Positions 11,830 through 22,923 are shown, numbered from the stretch's first letter. The stretch: 64,000 nt of DNA from Burkholderia seminalis DSM 23518 (GCF_902832885.1 NZ_CADFDK010000017.1:1-64000), one strand, 5' to 3'. Numbers and translations: made by a program. The notes: generated from the sequence alone by a model not told the origin.

Positions 11830-12444
11830 TCAGTCCTTCAGCGCGACGCGGATGCCGATCGCGATGAACGTCGCGCCGGCAATGCGGTCGAGCCACACGC
11901 CGGCCTTCGGGCGGCGCTTCAGCCACGTGCCGATCATGCCCGCGCCGACGCCGAACAGCGAGAAGACCACGGCCGTCTGCAGCATGAACAGCGCGCCGAG
12001 CTCGAACATCTGCAGCGTCACGCCCTGCGCGCCGTGCGGATCGACGAACTGCGGCAGGAACACGACGAAGAACAGCGTGACCTTCGGATTCATCAGGTTG
12101 CCGATCACGCTCTGCCGGAAGATCGTGCCGAGCGGCTGCGGCGGACGCGCATGCGCATTCGCGAGCCCCTGGCTGCGCAGCGCCTTGATGCCGATCCACA
12201 CGAGGTACGCGGCGCCCGCGAGCTTCAGGATCTGGAACGCGACGGGCGACGAACGCAGCACGGCCGCGACGCCGAGCGCCGCGAGCGTCGTGTGGAACAG
12301 GATCCCGGCGGTGAAGCCGAGCGCGGCGACGAAGCCGGCCGCGCGGCCCTGGGAGATGCCGCGCGCGAGCACCTGCAGGTTGTCGGGACCGGGCGCGAAC
12401 GTGATCGCGATCGACGTGGCGAGAAACAGCATGAAGTTGGGCAT
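11830..12444 (-). CDS. LysE/RhtB family amino-acid exporter
   Basis: A 204-residue inner-membrane protein with about six hydrophobic segments. The N-terminal FAPGPDNLQVLARGISQG stretch and the NPKVTLFFVVFLPQF stretch are both typical of the LysE/RhtB superfamily. Members export amino acids or their analogues; the substrate is unknown here. The ATG at 12444 gives the normal family length. The next gene downstream (Nudix) begins five bases beyond its stop. Confidence 0.9.
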   Translation of the reverse strand: MPNFMLFLATSIAITFAPGPDNLQVLARGISQGRAAGFVAALGFTAGILFHTTLAALGVAAVLRSSPVAFQILKLAGAAYLVWIGIKALRSQGLANAHARPPQPLGTIFRQSVIGNLMNPKVTLFFVVFLPQFVDPHGAQGVTLQMFELGALFMLQTAVVFSLFGVGAGMIGTWLKRRPKAGVWLDRIAGATFIAIGIRVALKD

Positions 12445-12475
12445 CGTGACCTCGCGGGATGACGGACGCTGACGC

Positions 12476-13042
12476 TCAGTGGCCGCCGAATTCGGTGACG
12501 GTATAGACGGGCAACCCGGCGTTGCGCAGCAGCGTCGAGCCACCGAGATCGGGCAGGTCGATGATCGCCGCGCCTTCGACGACCACCGCGCCGAGCCGCT
12601 GCAGCAGGTTGCGCCCCGCCATCATCGTGCCGCCGGTCGCGATCAGGTCGTCCATGATGATCACGCGATCGCCGGGACGGCACGCGTCTTCGTGGATCTC
12701 GACCGTCGCGCTGCCGTATTCGAGATCGTAGGATTCCGAGCGCGTCTTGTACGGCAGCTTGCCGACCTTGCGGATCGGCACGAAGCCGACGCTCAGCTCG
12801 TACGCGACGATCGGCGCGATGATGAAGCCGCGCGCGTCGAGGCCCGCGACATAGTCGAGCTTCGCGTCGACATAACGTTCGACGAACAGGTCGACGAGGA
12901 TGCGCAGCGCCTTCGGGCTCTGCAGCAGCGTCGTGATGTCGCGGAACTGCACGCCCGGCTGCGGCCAGTCGGGCACCGTACGGATCTGGCTGTGGATGAA
13001 GGCGACCGGATCGAGCGGTGCGCCCGGCGACGAGTGCGGCAT
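12476..13042 (-). CDS. apt: Adenine phosphoribosyltransferase
   Basis: A 188-residue type I phosphoribosyltransferase that salvages adenine to AMP with PRPP. The PRPP-binding motif [17 protein letters not shown] lies at about residues 127-143, and the FRDIT and GLDARGF stretches are typical of Apt. I start at the ATG at 13042, although the reading frame is open far upstream as an antisense artefact of the Kef gene. Confidence 0.95.
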   Translation of the reverse strand: MPHSSPGAPLDPVAFIHSQIRTVPDWPQPGVQFRDITTLLQSPKALRILVDLFVERYVDAKLDYVAGLDARGFIIAPIVAYELSVGFVPIRKVGKLPYKTRSESYDLEYGSATVEIHEDACRPGDRVIIMDDLIATGGTMMAGRNLLQRLGAVVVEGAAIIDLPDLGGSTLLRNAGLPVYTVTEFGGH

Positions 13043-13119
13043 GAAACTCTCCGAAAAAAACGGTGCGCGAAGATCGGGCACCGTTTCGAATAAATACGGG
13101 TCGGGTTGTGAATCGCGAC

Positions 13120-15126
13120 TCAGGCGGCGGCGGCCGGCGGATCGCGCCGATGGCGCGACAGCCGCTCCTCCGCGAGCGCGAGCGCCTCGGGCAGCCCGCG
13201 CAGGACGACGATGTCGCTCGCGCGCAGCTTGGTCTGCGGGTCGGGTTCGACGCCGCGGATGCCATGGCGGCGGATCGCCGTGACTTCCAGCCCCAGCGCA
13301 TACAGCCCGAGTTCTTCCAGCGAACGCCCGACCGCGTCCGCGCGCGCGTCGACCGGCACCGATTGTAGCCGCACCTGCTCGTGGTCGTCGTCGTCCGCAT
13401 CGTCCGCCCCGCGGAAATAGCCGCGCAGCAGGCTGTAACGCTCGTCGCGCATTTCCTCGACGCGCCGCACGACCTTGCGCATCGGCACGCCGACCAGCAC
13501 CAGCGTGTGCGACGCGAGCATCAGGCTGCCCTCGACGATCTCGGGAATCACCTCGGTCGCGCCGGCCGCGAGCAGCTTCTCGAGATCGGCGTCGTCGACG
13601 GTACGCACGATCGCCGGCAGCGTCGGCTCGAGCTCGTGCACGTGGTGCAGCACGCGCAGCGCCGACGGCGTGTTCGCATAGGTGATCGCGACGGCCGCCG
13701 CGCGGTGGATACCGGCCGCGAGCAGCGACTCGCGGCGCGCCGCGTCGCCGAATACCACCGACTCGCCGGCCGCCGCGGCCGCGCTCACGCGATCGGGGTC
13801 GAGGTCGAGCGCGACGTACGAAATGCCTTCCTGCTCGAGCATCCGCGCCAGGTTCTGCCCGGCACGGCCGTAGCCGCAGATGATCACGTGGCCGCGCTGC
13901 TTCAGGCTTTGCGTCGCGATCCGCGTCATCTGCAGCGACTGCTGCATCCATTCGGTCGACGACAGCCGCATCACGATCCGGTCGGCGTTCTGGATCAGGA
14001 ACGGCGCGGCGAGCATCGACAGCAGCATCGACGCGAGGATCGCCTGCAGCAGCGTCGAATCGACGAGATGCCGGTCGAGGATCAGGTTCAGCAGCACGAA
14101 GCCGAACTCGCCGGCCTGCGCGAGGCCGATGCCGGTGCGCATCGCGACGCCCGGCGTCGCGCCGAACAGCCGCGCGAGCCCCGCGATCATCGTCGCCTTG
14201 AACAGGATCTGGCCGACGAAGAAGCCGAGCACGAGGAGCGGGTGCTCCCAGATCACGCGCGGATCGAGCAGCATCCCCGTCGTCACGAAGAACAGGCCGA
14301 GCAGCACGTCGCGGAACGGCTTGATGTCCTCTTCCACCTGGTGACGGAACGGCGTCTCGGAGATGAGCATCCCCGCGATGAACGCGCCGAGCGCGAGCGA
14401 CAGGCCGAAACGGTCGGTGACGAACGCGGCGCCGAGCGTGACGAGCAGCAGGTTCAGCACGAACAGTTCCTGCGAGCGCCGCCGCGCGACGACGTTCAGC
14501 CAGCGCGTCATGAAACGCTGGCCGATGACCAGCAGCAGCGTCAGCGCGATCACGATCTTGACCGCCGCGAAGCCGAGCGTGATCGCGAGGTCCTTCGACG
14601 ATTCGGCGCCGAACGCCGCGATCACGATCAGCAGCGGCACGACCGCGAGATCCTGGAACAGCAGCACGCCGAAGATGTTGCGGCCGTGCTCGGTCTCGAT
14701 CTCGAGGCGCTCGGCGAGCATCTTCGACACGATCGCCGTCGACGACATCGCGAGCGCGCCGCCGAGCGCGATGCTGCCCTGCCACGTGATGTGCACCCAG
14801 CGCTCGAACAGCGCGCCGAGCACGAGCGCGAGCACGAGCGTCGCGACGACCTGCAGCAACCCGAGCCCGAACACGAGCCGCTGCATCGCCCTCAGCTTCG
14901 CGAGCGAGAATTCGAGACCGATCGAGAACATCAGGAACACCACGCCGAATTCCGCGAGGTGCTCGGCCCGTTCGAGATCCGCGGCAACGCCGAACGAATG
15001 CGGGCCGACCAGGATGCCGACGGTCAGATAGCCGAGCATCGGCGGCAGGTTCAGCGAACGGAATACGACGACGCCCACCACCGAGGCCAGCAGCAGCAGC
15101 AGGGTCATTTCGAGCGGGGAAATCAC
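13120..15126 (-). CDS. Kef-type K+/H+ antiporter with RCK domains
   Basis: A membrane protein of about 668 residues. It has an N-terminal cation/proton antiporter-2 domain of about 12 helices (residues 1-380), a TrkA-N/RCK Rossmann domain ([19 protein letters not shown]) and a C-terminal TrkA-C domain. Family members efflux potassium during electrophile stress under nucleotide or glutathione control. The best start is GTG at 15126 ([11 protein letters not shown]), preceded by GAGGA; another GTG at 15156 adds ten residues. It faces kdsD divergently. Confidence 0.88.
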   Translation of the reverse strand: MISPLEMTLLLLLASVVGVVVFRSLNLPPMLGYLTVGILVGPHSFGVAADLERAEHLAEFGVVFLMFSIGLEFSLAKLRAMQRLVFGLGLLQVVATLVLALVLGALFERWVHITWQGSIALGGALAMSSTAIVSKMLAERLEIETEHGRNIFGVLLFQDLAVVPLLIVIAAFGAESSKDLAITLGFAAVKIVIALTLLLVIGQRFMTRWLNVVARRRSQELFVLNLLLVTLGAAFVTDRFGLSLALGAFIAGMLISETPFRHQVEEDIKPFRDVLLGLFFVTTGMLLDPRVIWEHPLLVLGFFVGQILFKATMIAGLARLFGATPGVAMRTGIGLAQAGEFGFVLLNLILDRHLVDSTLLQAILASMLLSMLAAPFLIQNADRIVMRLSSTEWMQQSLQMTRIATQSLKQRGHVIICGYGRAGQNLARMLEQEGISYVALDLDPDRVSAAAAAGESVVFGDAARRESLLAAGIHRAAAVAITYANTPSALRVLHHVHELEPTLPAIVRTVDDADLEKLLAAGATEVIPEIVEGSLMLASHTLVLVGVPMRKVVRRVEEMRDERYSLLRGYFRGADDADDDDHEQVRLQSVPVDARADAVGRSLEELGLYALGLEVTAIRRHGIRGVEPDPQTKLRASDIVVLRGLPEALALAEERLSRHRRDPPAAAA

Positions 15127-15239
15127 AGGCGAAGCGTCCTCGTTCGTCGGGGCCACGGCAATGCGGGCGCGGGTGGTGGCGGTGGACAGGCGACCTCGGA
15201 CGAGTCCGAGGGCCCGGCGCGGCGAACAAACGCCTTTGC

Positions 15240-15245
15240 TATACT
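15240..15245 (+). promoter_or_regulatory. Possible -10 box seven bases before the kdsD start
   Basis: TATACT lies so close to the ATG at 15252 that a transcript from it would start at or next to the ATG, that is, leaderless. No good -35 is present at 16-18 bases upstream. Confidence 0.35.
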
Positions 15246-15251
15246 CCGCGC

Positions 15252-16235
15252 ATGATAGCGAAAATCAATGATGATCGGGCGCTCGCGCTCGCCCGCGACG
15301 TACTCGACATCGAGGCGGACGCCGTGCGCGCGCTGCGCGACCAGCTCGACGGCGGCTTCGTCCAGGCCGTCGCGCTGCTGCTCGGCTGCCGCGGCCGCGT
15401 GGTGGTGTCCGGTATCGGCAAATCGGGGCATATCGCCCGCAAGATCGCGGCCACGCTGGCCAGCACCGGTACGCCGGCCTTCTTCGTCCACCCCGCCGAA
15501 GCCAGCCACGGCGACCTCGGGATGGTCACCTCCGACGACGTCTTCATCGGCATCTCCTATTCCGGCGAGTCGGAAGAACTCGTCGCGATCCTGCCGCTCG
15601 TGAAGCGGATCGGCGCGAAACTGATCGCGATCACGGGCCGCGCGGAGTCGAGCCTCGGGACACTCGCCGACGTGAACCTGAACGCCGCGGTCTCGAAGGA
15701 AGCGTGCCCGCTGAACCTCGCGCCCACCGCGAGCACGACCGCCGCGCTCGCGCTCGGCGATGCGCTCGCCGTCGCCGTGCTCGACGCGCGCGGCTTCGGC
15801 TCGGAGGATTTCGCGCGCTCGCACCCGGGCGGCGCGCTCGGCCGGCGCCTGCTCACCTACGTGCGCGACGTGATGCGCTCGGGCGACGACGTCCCGTCCG
15901 TCGGGCTCGACGCGACGCTGTCGGACGCGCTGTTCCAGATCACCGCGAAACGCCTCGGCATGACGGCCGTGGTCGACGCCGCCGGCAAGGTCGTCGGCAT
16001 CTTCACGGACGGCGACCTGCGCCGCGTGCTCGCACGCGACGGCGATTTCCGCACGCTGCCGATCACCGACGTGATGACGCGCGACCCGCGCACGATCGCG
16101 CCGGATCATCTGGCGGTCGAGGCCGTGGAACTGATGGAGCGCCACCGGATCAACCAGATGCTGGTGGTCGATGCCGACGGCGCGCTGATCGGCGCGCTGA
16201 ACATGCACGACCTGTTTTCGAAGAAGGTGATCTGA
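15252..16235 (+). CDS. kdsD: D-arabinose-5-phosphate isomerase
   Basis: A 327-residue KdsD/KpsF-type isomerase. An N-terminal SIS domain (GIGKSGHIARKIAATLASTG; conserved HPAEASHGDLGM) is followed by two CBS domains from about residue 210. It converts ribulose-5-phosphate to arabinose-5-phosphate, the first step towards Kdo of LPS. It is the first gene of kdsD-kdsC-lptC-lptA-lptB, and its TGA overlaps the kdsC ATG by one base. Confidence 0.95.
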   Translation: MIAKINDDRALALARDVLDIEADAVRALRDQLDGGFVQAVALLLGCRGRVVVSGIGKSGHIARKIAATLASTGTPAFFVHPAEASHGDLGMVTSDDVFIGISYSGESEELVAILPLVKRIGAKLIAITGRAESSLGTLADVNLNAAVSKEACPLNLAPTASTTAALALGDALAVAVLDARGFGSEDFARSHPGGALGRRLLTYVRDVMRSGDDVPSVGLDATLSDALFQITAKRLGMTAVVDAAGKVVGIFTDGDLRRVLARDGDFRTLPITDVMTRDPRTIAPDHLAVEAVELMERHRINQMLVVDADGALIGALNMHDLFSKKVI

Positions 16236-16771
16236 TGAGCGCAGCGCTGACTGCGGCCGAACGCGCCAGCCGCGTGAAGCTGATGATTTTCGACGTCGAC
16301 GGCGTGCTGACCGACGGCGGCCTGCTGTTTACCGCGGCCGGCGACACGATGAAGTCGTTCAATTCGCTCGACGGCCACGGCGTGAAGCTGCTCGGCGAAG
16401 CCGGTATCGCGACCGCGATCATCACGGGCCGCCGCTCGGAGATCGTCGCGGCGCGCGCGAAGGAAATGAAGATCGCGCACCTGTTCCAGGGCGTCGAGAA
16501 CAAGCTCGCCGTGTTCGCCGACCTGATCGCCTCGCTCGGCCTCGCCGCCGACGCATGCGGCTACATGGGCGACGACTGGCCCGACCTGCCGGTGATGCTG
16601 CGCTGCGGCTTCGCGACGGCCCCCGCGAATGCGCACCCCGAGGTGATCGCCCGCGCGCACTGGGTGGCCGAGGCCCGTGGCGGCCAGGGCGCCGTGCGCG
16701 AAGTCTGCGACGCGATCCTGCGCGCGCAGCGCCGCTACGACGCGCTGCTCGCGGCGGCCTGCGGAGCCTGA
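16235..16771 (+). CDS. kdsC: 3-deoxy-D-manno-octulosonate-8-phosphate phosphatase
   Basis: A 178-residue cap-less HAD phosphatase (C0 type) that dephosphorylates Kdo-8-phosphate. Motif I is FDVDGVLTDG at about residues 20-29, the threonine motif is IITGRRS, and the C-terminal acidic motif is MGDDWPDLP. The TGATG junction with kdsD implies translational coupling. The frame is open further upstream inside kdsD, but the family starts near this ATG. Confidence 0.95.
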   Translation: MSAALTAAERASRVKLMIFDVDGVLTDGGLLFTAAGDTMKSFNSLDGHGVKLLGEAGIATAIITGRRSEIVAARAKEMKIAHLFQGVENKLAVFADLIASLGLAADACGYMGDDWPDLPVMLRCGFATAPANAHPEVIARAHWVAEARGGQGAVREVCDAILRAQRRYDALLAAACGA

Positions 16772-16774
16772 CGG

Positions 16775-17389
16775 ATGAATACGCATTTCCGCTGGACCCA
16801 GCTGCTGCCGCTCGGCGCGGTCGCCGCGCTCGCGGGCGTCACGTGGTGGCTGCTGCAGGCCACGCTGCCGCCGCCCGGCGAGGGCACCGTGCAGCCGAAG
16901 CGCCACACGCCCGACTATTTCGCGGACAACTTCTCGGTCACCGAGCTCGACCAGTCCGGCTCGACCCAGTACCGGCTGACGGCCGCGAAGCTGATCCACT
17001 ACGAAGACACCGAAAGCAGCGACCTGACCGATCCGGCCATGCGCGCGTTCCAGCCCGGCAAGCCGGTCGTCACGACCACCGCGAAGCGCGGCACCGTCAA
17101 CGGCGACGTGTCGATCGTCGATTTGTACGACGATGCCCGCATCCTGCGCGCGGCCGGCGGCGGCGATCCGCAGATGCAGGCCGATTCCCAGCATTTCCGG
17201 ATCTTCGTCAATGACGATGTGATCCAGACCGAAAAGCCGGTTAAACTTCAGCGCGGCCTGTCGCTCGTCAACGCGACCGACGGCATGAAGTACAACAACG
17301 TCACCCGGGTCATCGAGCTCTACGGCAACGTGCGCGGCACGATTGCCGCCGCGGACACGTCCGGCGGCTCGAAAGGTCAACCCAAGTGA
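16775..17389 (+). CDS. lptC: LPS export protein LptC
   Basis: A 204-residue bitopic protein. One N-terminal membrane helix (about residues 9-27) is followed by a periplasmic beta-jellyroll with the conserved DYFADNFSVTELD entry. LptC links the LptBFG extractor to the LptA bridge. It starts three bases after the kdsC stop and its TGA overlaps the lptA GTG, so the four LPS genes read as one unit. Confidence 0.93.
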   Translation: MNTHFRWTQLLPLGAVAALAGVTWWLLQATLPPPGEGTVQPKRHTPDYFADNFSVTELDQSGSTQYRLTAAKLIHYEDTESSDLTDPAMRAFQPGKPVVTTTAKRGTVNGDVSIVDLYDDARILRAAGGGDPQMQADSQHFRIFVNDDVIQTEKPVKLQRGLSLVNATDGMKYNNVTRVIELYGNVRGTIAAADTSGGSKGQPK

Positions 17390-18075
17390 CGCATCCCTCA
17401 CGTGACTGCATGAACGAACCGTTCCCTCGACAGATTTCCGGCGGCGCTGCGCGCGCCGTCCGCGCCGCGCTTGCCGCGACGCTCGTGGCGCTCCCGCTGG
17501 TCGGGCTGGCGCCGCTCGCCCATGCCGAGAAGGCCGACCAGAACAAGCCGATCAACGTCGAGGCCGACAACCTGACCTATGACGACCTGAAGCAGGTCAC
17601 GGTCGCGACCGGCAACGTCGTGATCACGAAGGGCACGATCATCATCAAGGGCGATCGCGTCGAAGTGCGCCAGGACCCGGAAGGCTATCAGTACGCCACC
17701 TCGTTCGGCAGCGGCAAGAAGCACGCGACGTTCCGCCAGAAGCGCGAAGGCCTCGACGAATACATCGACGGCGACGCCGAGCGCATCGACTACGACGGCA
17801 AGCAGGACCTGACCACGCTCACGACGGCCGCGACCGTGCGCCGCCTGCAGGGCACGTCGACCGTCGCCGATACCGTGCACGGCAGCGTGATCACGTACGA
17901 CGGCCAGCGCGACTTCTACACCGCGAAGGGCGGCAAGGACGTGGCCGCGCCGGGCAACCCGAACGGCCGCGTGCGCGCGATGCTGTCGCCGAAGAACGGC
18001 GGCCCCGCGCCGCTGAACGGCGCGCCGGCGAAGCTGTCGCCGTCGACCACGATCCAGGGAGCGCCGGGCCAATGA
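17386..18075 (+). CDS. lptA: LPS transport periplasmic protein LptA
   Basis: A 229-residue OstA-fold protein with a signal peptide (hydrophobic core [13 protein letters not shown], cleavage near AHAEK), then the LptA jellyroll beginning [23 protein letters not shown]. It carries LPS across the periplasm. The GTG at 17386 overlaps the lptC stop (GTGA) and has AAAGG upstream; an in-frame ATG at 17410 (MNEPFPRQ) is the alternative start and still keeps the signal peptide. The C-terminal tail is Pro/Ala-rich. Its end overlaps lptB by ATGA. Confidence 0.93.
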   Translation: MTHPSRDCMNEPFPRQISGGAARAVRAALAATLVALPLVGLAPLAHAEKADQNKPINVEADNLTYDDLKQVTVATGNVVITKGTIIIKGDRVEVRQDPEGYQYATSFGSGKKHATFRQKREGLDEYIDGDAERIDYDGKQDLTTLTTAATVRRLQGTSTVADTVHGSVITYDGQRDFYTAKGGKDVAAPGNPNGRVRAMLSPKNGGPAPLNGAPAKLSPSTTIQGAPGQ

Positions 18076-18848
18076 ACGCGCTACCGAACCGCCAGCCTGC
18101 CGGCACCACGAGCTCGCTCGTCGTCCGCAACCTGAAGAAGCGCTACGGCTCGCGCACGGTCGTCAAGGACGTGTCGCTCGACGTGAAGAGCGGCGAGGTC
18201 GTCGGCCTGCTCGGCCCGAACGGCGCCGGCAAGACCACGTCGTTCTACATGATCGTCGGCCTCGTGCCGCTCGACGCGGGCGAGATCTCGCTGAACGGCA
18301 GCTCGATCAGCCTGCTGCCGATCCACAAGCGCGCGTCGCTCGGCCTGTCGTACCTGCCGCAGGAAGCGTCCGTGTTCCGCAAGCTGACCGTCGAGGAAAA
18401 CATCCGCGCGGTGCTCGAACTGCAGCACGGCGAAGACGGCAAGCGGCTGTCGAAGGACGCGATCTCGTCGCGCACCGAGGCGCTGCTCGACGAGCTGCAG
18501 ATCGGCCATCTGCGCGAGAACCCCGCGCTGTCGCTGTCGGGCGGCGAACGGCGCCGCGTCGAGATCGCCCGCGCGCTCGCGACCAACCCGAACTTCATCC
18601 TGCTCGACGAACCGTTCGCCGGCGTCGACCCGATCGCGGTGCTCGAGATCCAGAAGATCGTCAAGTTCCTGAAGCAACGCAACATCGGCGTGCTGATCAC
18701 CGACCACAACGTCCGCGAAACGCTCGGCATCTGCGATCACGCGTACATCATCAGCGACGGCTCGGTGCTCGCCGCCGGCGCGCCGAGCGAAATCATCGAA
18801 AACGAAAGCGTGCGCCGCGTGTACCTCGGCGAACACTTCCGCATGTAA
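18072..18848 (+). CDS. lptB: LPS export ABC transporter ATP-binding protein LptB
   Basis: A 258-residue ABC ATPase. Walker A GPNGAGKT is at residues 48-55, the Q-loop stretch is [10 protein letters not shown], the signature [15 protein letters not shown], Walker B FILLDEP and the H-switch TDHNVRET. These are characteristic of LptB, which powers LPS extraction with LptFG (not in this window). Its ATG overlaps the lptA stop (ATGA). Confidence 0.97.
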   Translation: MNALPNRQPAGTTSSLVVRNLKKRYGSRTVVKDVSLDVKSGEVVGLLGPNGAGKTTSFYMIVGLVPLDAGEISLNGSSISLLPIHKRASLGLSYLPQEASVFRKLTVEENIRAVLELQHGEDGKRLSKDAISSRTEALLDELQIGHLRENPALSLSGGERRRVEIARALATNPNFILLDEPFAGVDPIAVLEIQKIVKFLKQRNIGVLITDHNVRETLGICDHAYIISDGSVLAAGAPSEIIENESVRRVYLGEHFRM

Positions 18849-19019
18849 CTCCCCTCGTGGCTGGCTGCACCCCGCCCGGCATCGCCGCGCGGGGCCGCGC
18901 CCTGCTTTGCATCCACGCCCCGCGGGCATGCCCGCGGCCGGGCGGCGCGCCGCGCGTAATCGCGGATGGCTCAATGCGCCTGGGTCGTGGCAAACTGCCG
19001 GTATGACTCCCTCCTTGCC

Positions 19020-20525
19020 ATGAAAGCCAGCCTTCAACTCCGCCTGTCGCAACACCTGGCGCTGACGCCGCAGCTGCAGCAGTCGATCCGGCTCCTGCAG
19101 TTGTCCACGCTCGAATTGCAGCAGGAAGTCGCGATGGCCGTCGCGCAGAACCCGCTGCTCGAGAACGACGACGAATGGATCGCGAGCCCGCTGCGTGTCG
19201 CGGCGGACGGATCGCTGATCGCGCAGACGCCGCCCGCGCAGAACACCGAGCCGGCCTCGGCAAACGGCAGCAGCACGTCCAGCGATCGCGCGGAGCGCGA
19301 CGAGCCGGCCGGCGCCGACGACTACGACGGTTACGGTTCCGGCGACGGCAACGACGGCCCGCAATGGAATCTCGACGAATTCGGCCGCGCGAGCGGCGCG
19401 TCCGACGACGACGACCTCCCGCCGCTGCAGGTGCAGGAAGCCGCGACGTCGCTGCGCGACCACCTGTCCGCGCAGTTGCGCGTCACGCAGGCCGGCCCGC
19501 GCGATCGCGCGCTCGTGATGTTCCTGATCGAGTCGCTCGACGACGACGGCTACCTGACCGCGACGCTCGACGAGGTGCTCGCCGACCTGCCGCCCGAGCT
19601 GGAGATCGACTGCGACGAACTGAACGCGGCGCTCGCGCTGCTGCACAGCTTCGACCCGCCCGGGGTCGGCGCGCGCTCGGCGTCCGAATGCCTGAAGCTG
19701 CAGCTGCTGCGCCTCGATCCGTCCCCGACGCGCACGCTCGCGCTCGAGATCGTGTCGCAGCACCTCGAACTGCTCGCGGCCCGCGATTTCACACGGTTGC
19801 GCAAGCACCTGAAGGCGAGCGACGACGCGCTGCGCGACGCGCATGCGCTGATCCGCTCGCTGGAGCCGTTCCCCGGCGCCGCGTACGGCAAGGCCGAGGC
19901 CGACTACGTCGTGCCCGACATCATCGTGAAGAAGGCCGGCCAGGGGTGGCTCGCGGAACTCAATCCGGAGGTCGTGCCGCGCCTGCGGATCAACAACCTG
20001 TACGCGAACATCCTGCGCAACAGCCGCGGCGATCCGTCGGCCGGTTCGCTGAAGCAGCAGCTCCAGGAAGCGCGCTGGCTGATCAAGAATATCCAGCAGC
20101 GTTTCGACACGATCCTGCGAGTCGCGCAGGCTATTGTCGAGCGTCAGAAGAATTTCTTTGCGCACGGTGAAATTGCCATGCGCCCCTTGGTTTTGCGGGA
20201 AATAGCTGATACGCTGGGCCTACACGAGTCGACTGTCAGCCGTGTGACAACCGGGAAGTACATGCTGACCCCGTTCGGGACGCTGGAATTTAAGTACTTC
20301 TTCGGATCTCACGTTTCGACCGACACCGGTGGCGCCGCCTCGTCGACCGCCATCCGAGCCCTCATCAAGCAACTGATAGGAGCTGAAGACCCAAAATCGC
20401 CACTTTCGGACAGCCGCATTGCCGAGCTGCTGGCAGAACAGGGTTTCGTGGTCGCGCGCCGCACGGTTGCGAAATATCGCGAAGCCCTCAAGATCCCGGC
20501 AGTGAATCTGCGCAAGTCTCTTTAA
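19020..20525 (+). CDS. rpoN: RNA polymerase sigma-54 factor
   Basis: A 501-residue RpoN. The N-terminal glutamine-rich activator-interaction region starts [20 protein letters not shown]. An acidic region II (about residues 75-140) follows, then the core-binding region and the C-terminal RpoN box [10 protein letters not shown] near residue 483, which contacts the -24 element. It directs nitrogen and stress promoters with enhancer-binding proteins. The position lptB-rpoN-hpf-ptsN is conserved in proteobacteria. The last 400 bases are visibly less GC-rich than the rest of the gene. Confidence 0.97.
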   Translation: MKASLQLRLSQHLALTPQLQQSIRLLQLSTLELQQEVAMAVAQNPLLENDDEWIASPLRVAADGSLIAQTPPAQNTEPASANGSSTSSDRAERDEPAGADDYDGYGSGDGNDGPQWNLDEFGRASGASDDDDLPPLQVQEAATSLRDHLSAQLRVTQAGPRDRALVMFLIESLDDDGYLTATLDEVLADLPPELEIDCDELNAALALLHSFDPPGVGARSASECLKLQLLRLDPSPTRTLALEIVSQHLELLAARDFTRLRKHLKASDDALRDAHALIRSLEPFPGAAYGKAEADYVVPDIIVKKAGQGWLAELNPEVVPRLRINNLYANILRNSRGDPSAGSLKQQLQEARWLIKNIQQRFDTILRVAQAIVERQKNFFAHGEIAMRPLVLREIADTLGLHESTVSRVTTGKYMLTPFGTLEFKYFFGSHVSTDTGGAASSTAIRALIKQLIGAEDPKSPLSDSRIAELLAEQGFVVARRTVAKYREALKIPAVNLRKSL

Positions 20526-20683
20526 GCCTGCTGCCTGCCCGGCGGCAGGCGTGTTCCGGCCACCGCGCACACGGGGAACAGGCCGGGCGACTTGTCCGCG
20601 ATATGCCGCCTCGTGCGGCAGGGGCAAGTCGACCGGAGCGCCGCCTCGATGCGGCCGGGTGGTCACTCGCTTGGAGAAGCACT

Positions 20684-21043
20684 ATGAACCTGAAGATCAG
20701 TGGACATCATCTCGAAGTCACGCCTGCCATTCGCGAATACGTGATCACCAAGCTGGACCGGGTGCTACGGCATAGCGATCAGGTGATCGATGGCACTGTG
20801 ATCCTCTCGGTCGACAACCACAAGGAAAAGGACAAGCAGCAGCGCGCGGAAATCAACCTGCACCTGAAGGGCAAGGACATCTTCGTCGAAAGCGCGAACG
20901 GCAACCTGTACGCTGCGATCGATTTGCTGATCGACAAGCTGGATCGCCAGGTCGTCAAGCACATGGAGCGCCTGCAAACGCACGCGCACGACCCGATCAA
21001 GCTTCAACCGTCGATCGACCAGATCGAACTGCCGCCGCAATAA
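20684..21043 (+). CDS. hpf: Ribosome hibernation promoting factor (short HPF)
   Basis: A 119-residue protein starting [20 protein letters not shown], with the beta-alpha-beta-beta-beta-alpha fold of HPF/YfiA. It lacks the long C-terminal domain, so it is the short form that works in 100S dimer formation. A TGGAGA site precedes the ATG at 20684. The frame is open upstream, but the family starts here. It lies between rpoN and ptsN and ends in a strong terminator. Confidence 0.95.
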   Translation: MNLKISGHHLEVTPAIREYVITKLDRVLRHSDQVIDGTVILSVDNHKEKDKQQRAEINLHLKGKDIFVESANGNLYAAIDLLIDKLDRQVVKHMERLQTHAHDPIKLQPSIDQIELPPQ

Positions 21044-21063
21044 CCTTACCGCAACACGCACGC

Positions 21064-21089
21064 CGCCCGGTTCGCCGGGCGTTTTTTTT
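21064..21089 (+). terminator. Rho-independent terminator after hpf
   Basis: CGCCCGG and CCGGGCG form a stem around the stable TTCG loop, followed by eight T residues. Confidence 0.9.
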
Positions 21090-21294
21090 GCGACTCCGCG
21101 CAGGGGTGCAACCGGTCGGTCCGGGCTGCGCCACGCACGCGGCTGTGCTCTATAATGTTCCGGTTATCGCCGGGGGGCGCTGGGTGCGGTAGCTGCGTTG
21201 CAGGTTGCCGATGCCACATGCCTTGATATCGCCGAACATGGAAAATCAGTCTGCCGCAGCAAGGAGACCCCAGGCCGCCCAATCGCCTGCCAAC

Positions 21295-21750
21295 ATGAAT
21301 CGCCTAGCCAAAATCCTGCCCATAGAGAACGTCGTCATCGACCTCTCAGTCACCAGCAAGAAACGCGTCTTCGAACAAGCCGGGCTGATGTTCGAGAATC
21401 AGAACGGCATCGCCCGCAGCATCGTCACGGACAACCTGTTCGCGCGCGAGCGCCTCGGTTCGACCGGGCTCGGCGAAGGGGTCGCGATTCCGCACGGCCG
21501 CATCAAGGGTCTCAAGCACCCGCTCGCCGCGTTCGTCCGCCTCGCCGATGCGATCCCGTTCGAAGCGCCCGACGGCCAGCCGGTCGGCCTCCTGATCTTC
21601 CTGCTCGTCCCCGAGCAAGCCACCCAGCAGCACCTCGAGATCCTGTCGGAAATCGCGCAACTGCTATCCGATCGCGACGCGCGCGAGCGTCTGCACAACG
21701 AAACGGATATCGCCGAGTTGCATCGCCTGCTCACTCAGTGGCAACCTTGA
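21295..21750 (+). CDS. ptsN: PTS IIA-like nitrogen regulatory protein
   Basis: A 151-residue EIIA(Ntr), the terminal phosphoacceptor of the nitrogen PTS. The phosphorylation-site stretch is GEGVAIPHGRIKGLKHP, with the active His in IPHGR. I chose the ATG at 21295 (MNRLAKILP) because homologues begin there. No good ribosome-binding site directly precedes it: an AAGGAG lies about 30 bases upstream, and in-frame ATGs at 21211 and 21238 are alternatives. The hpf terminator lies upstream, so it may have its own promoter. Confidence 0.92.
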   Translation: MNRLAKILPIENVVIDLSVTSKKRVFEQAGLMFENQNGIARSIVTDNLFARERLGSTGLGEGVAIPHGRIKGLKHPLAAFVRLADAIPFEAPDGQPVGLLIFLLVPEQATQQHLEILSEIAQLLSDRDARERLHNETDIAELHRLLTQWQP

Positions 21751-21879
21751 GTTGATCCGGGCGGAATATTTTCCGGTACGCGGCGGCACACGCCGCCGTC
21801 CAGGGCCGCCCGGCGCCGGCTCGGCATGGCGACGCCCGTCGCCGCGCGCATGCACCGGCTCATTGGAGTGACGAGAGTC

Positions 21880-22848
21880 ATGGATACGTCCAGCATCAAC
21901 GCCCAGAGCATCTTCGACGACAACGCGGCCACGCTGAAACTGAGCTGGCTGACGGGGCATGAAGGCTGGGAGCGCGGCTTTTCCGCCGACACGGTCGGCA
22001 ATGCGACCTCGAGCGCCGACCTCGTCGGCCACCTGAACCTGATCCACCCGAACCGGATCCAGGTGCTCGGCGAGGCCGAAATCGACTACTACCAGCGGCA
22101 GACCGACGAAGACCGCTCGCGCCACATGGCCGAGCTGATCGCGCTCGAGCCGCCGTTCCTCGTCGTCGCCGGCGGCGCCGCGGCCCCGCCCGAACTCGTG
22201 CTGCGCTGCACGCGCTCGTCCACCCCGCTGTTCACGACGCCGATGTCGGCCGCCGCCGTGATCGACAGCCTGCGGCTCTACATGTCGCGCATCCTCGCGC
22301 CGCGCGCGACGCTGCACGGCGTGTTCATCGACATCCTCGGGATGGGCGTGCTCCTGACCGGCGATTCGGGCCTCGGCAAGAGCGAACTCGGCCTCGAGCT
22401 GATCAGCCGCGGCCACGGCCTCGTCGCCGACGACGCGGTCGATTTCGTCAGACTTGGCCCCGATTTCGTCGAAGGGCGCTGCCCGCCGCTGCTGCAGAAC
22501 CTGCTCGAAGTGCGCGGCCTCGGCCTGCTCGACATCAAGACGATCTTCGGCGAAACCGCCGTGCGGCGGAAAATGAAGCTGAAGCTGATCGTCCAGCTCG
22601 TACGGCGCCCCGACGGCGAATTCCAGCGCCTGCCGCTCGAAAGCCAGACCGTCGACGTGCTCGGCCTGCCGATCAGCAAGGTCACGATCCAGGTCGCGGC
22701 CGGCCGCAACCTCGCGGTGCTGGTCGAGGCGGCCGTCCGGAACACGATCCTGCAGTTGCGCGGAATCGACACCTTGCGCGATTTCATGGATCGGCAACGA
22801 CTCGCGATGCAGGATCCCGACAGTCAGTTCCCCGGCAAACTGGTGTAA
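21880..22848 (+). CDS. hprK: HPr kinase/phosphorylase
   Basis: A 322-residue HprK. The C-terminal catalytic domain holds the P-loop [19 protein letters not shown] and the signature [15 protein letters not shown]. In proteobacteria it phosphorylates HPr(NPr) on Ser and reverses the reaction, tuning the regulatory PTS. I start at the ATG at 21880 (MDTSSINAQ); 18 upstream in-frame codons exist, but homologues begin here. It lies between ptsN and rapZ, as in most betaproteobacteria. Confidence 0.95.
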   Translation: MDTSSINAQSIFDDNAATLKLSWLTGHEGWERGFSADTVGNATSSADLVGHLNLIHPNRIQVLGEAEIDYYQRQTDEDRSRHMAELIALEPPFLVVAGGAAAPPELVLRCTRSSTPLFTTPMSAAAVIDSLRLYMSRILAPRATLHGVFIDILGMGVLLTGDSGLGKSELGLELISRGHGLVADDAVDFVRLGPDFVEGRCPPLLQNLLEVRGLGLLDIKTIFGETAVRRKMKLKLIVQLVRRPDGEFQRLPLESQTVDVLGLPISKVTIQVAAGRNLAVLVEAAVRNTILQLRGIDTLRDFMDRQRLAMQDPDSQFPGKLV

Positions 22849-22923
22849 CCCGCACGCGCCGGCCGCGCAACGCCGACGCGTCGAGCCGGTGCTATGATGA
22901 AACGTCAGGATTCACTGCTTCCC

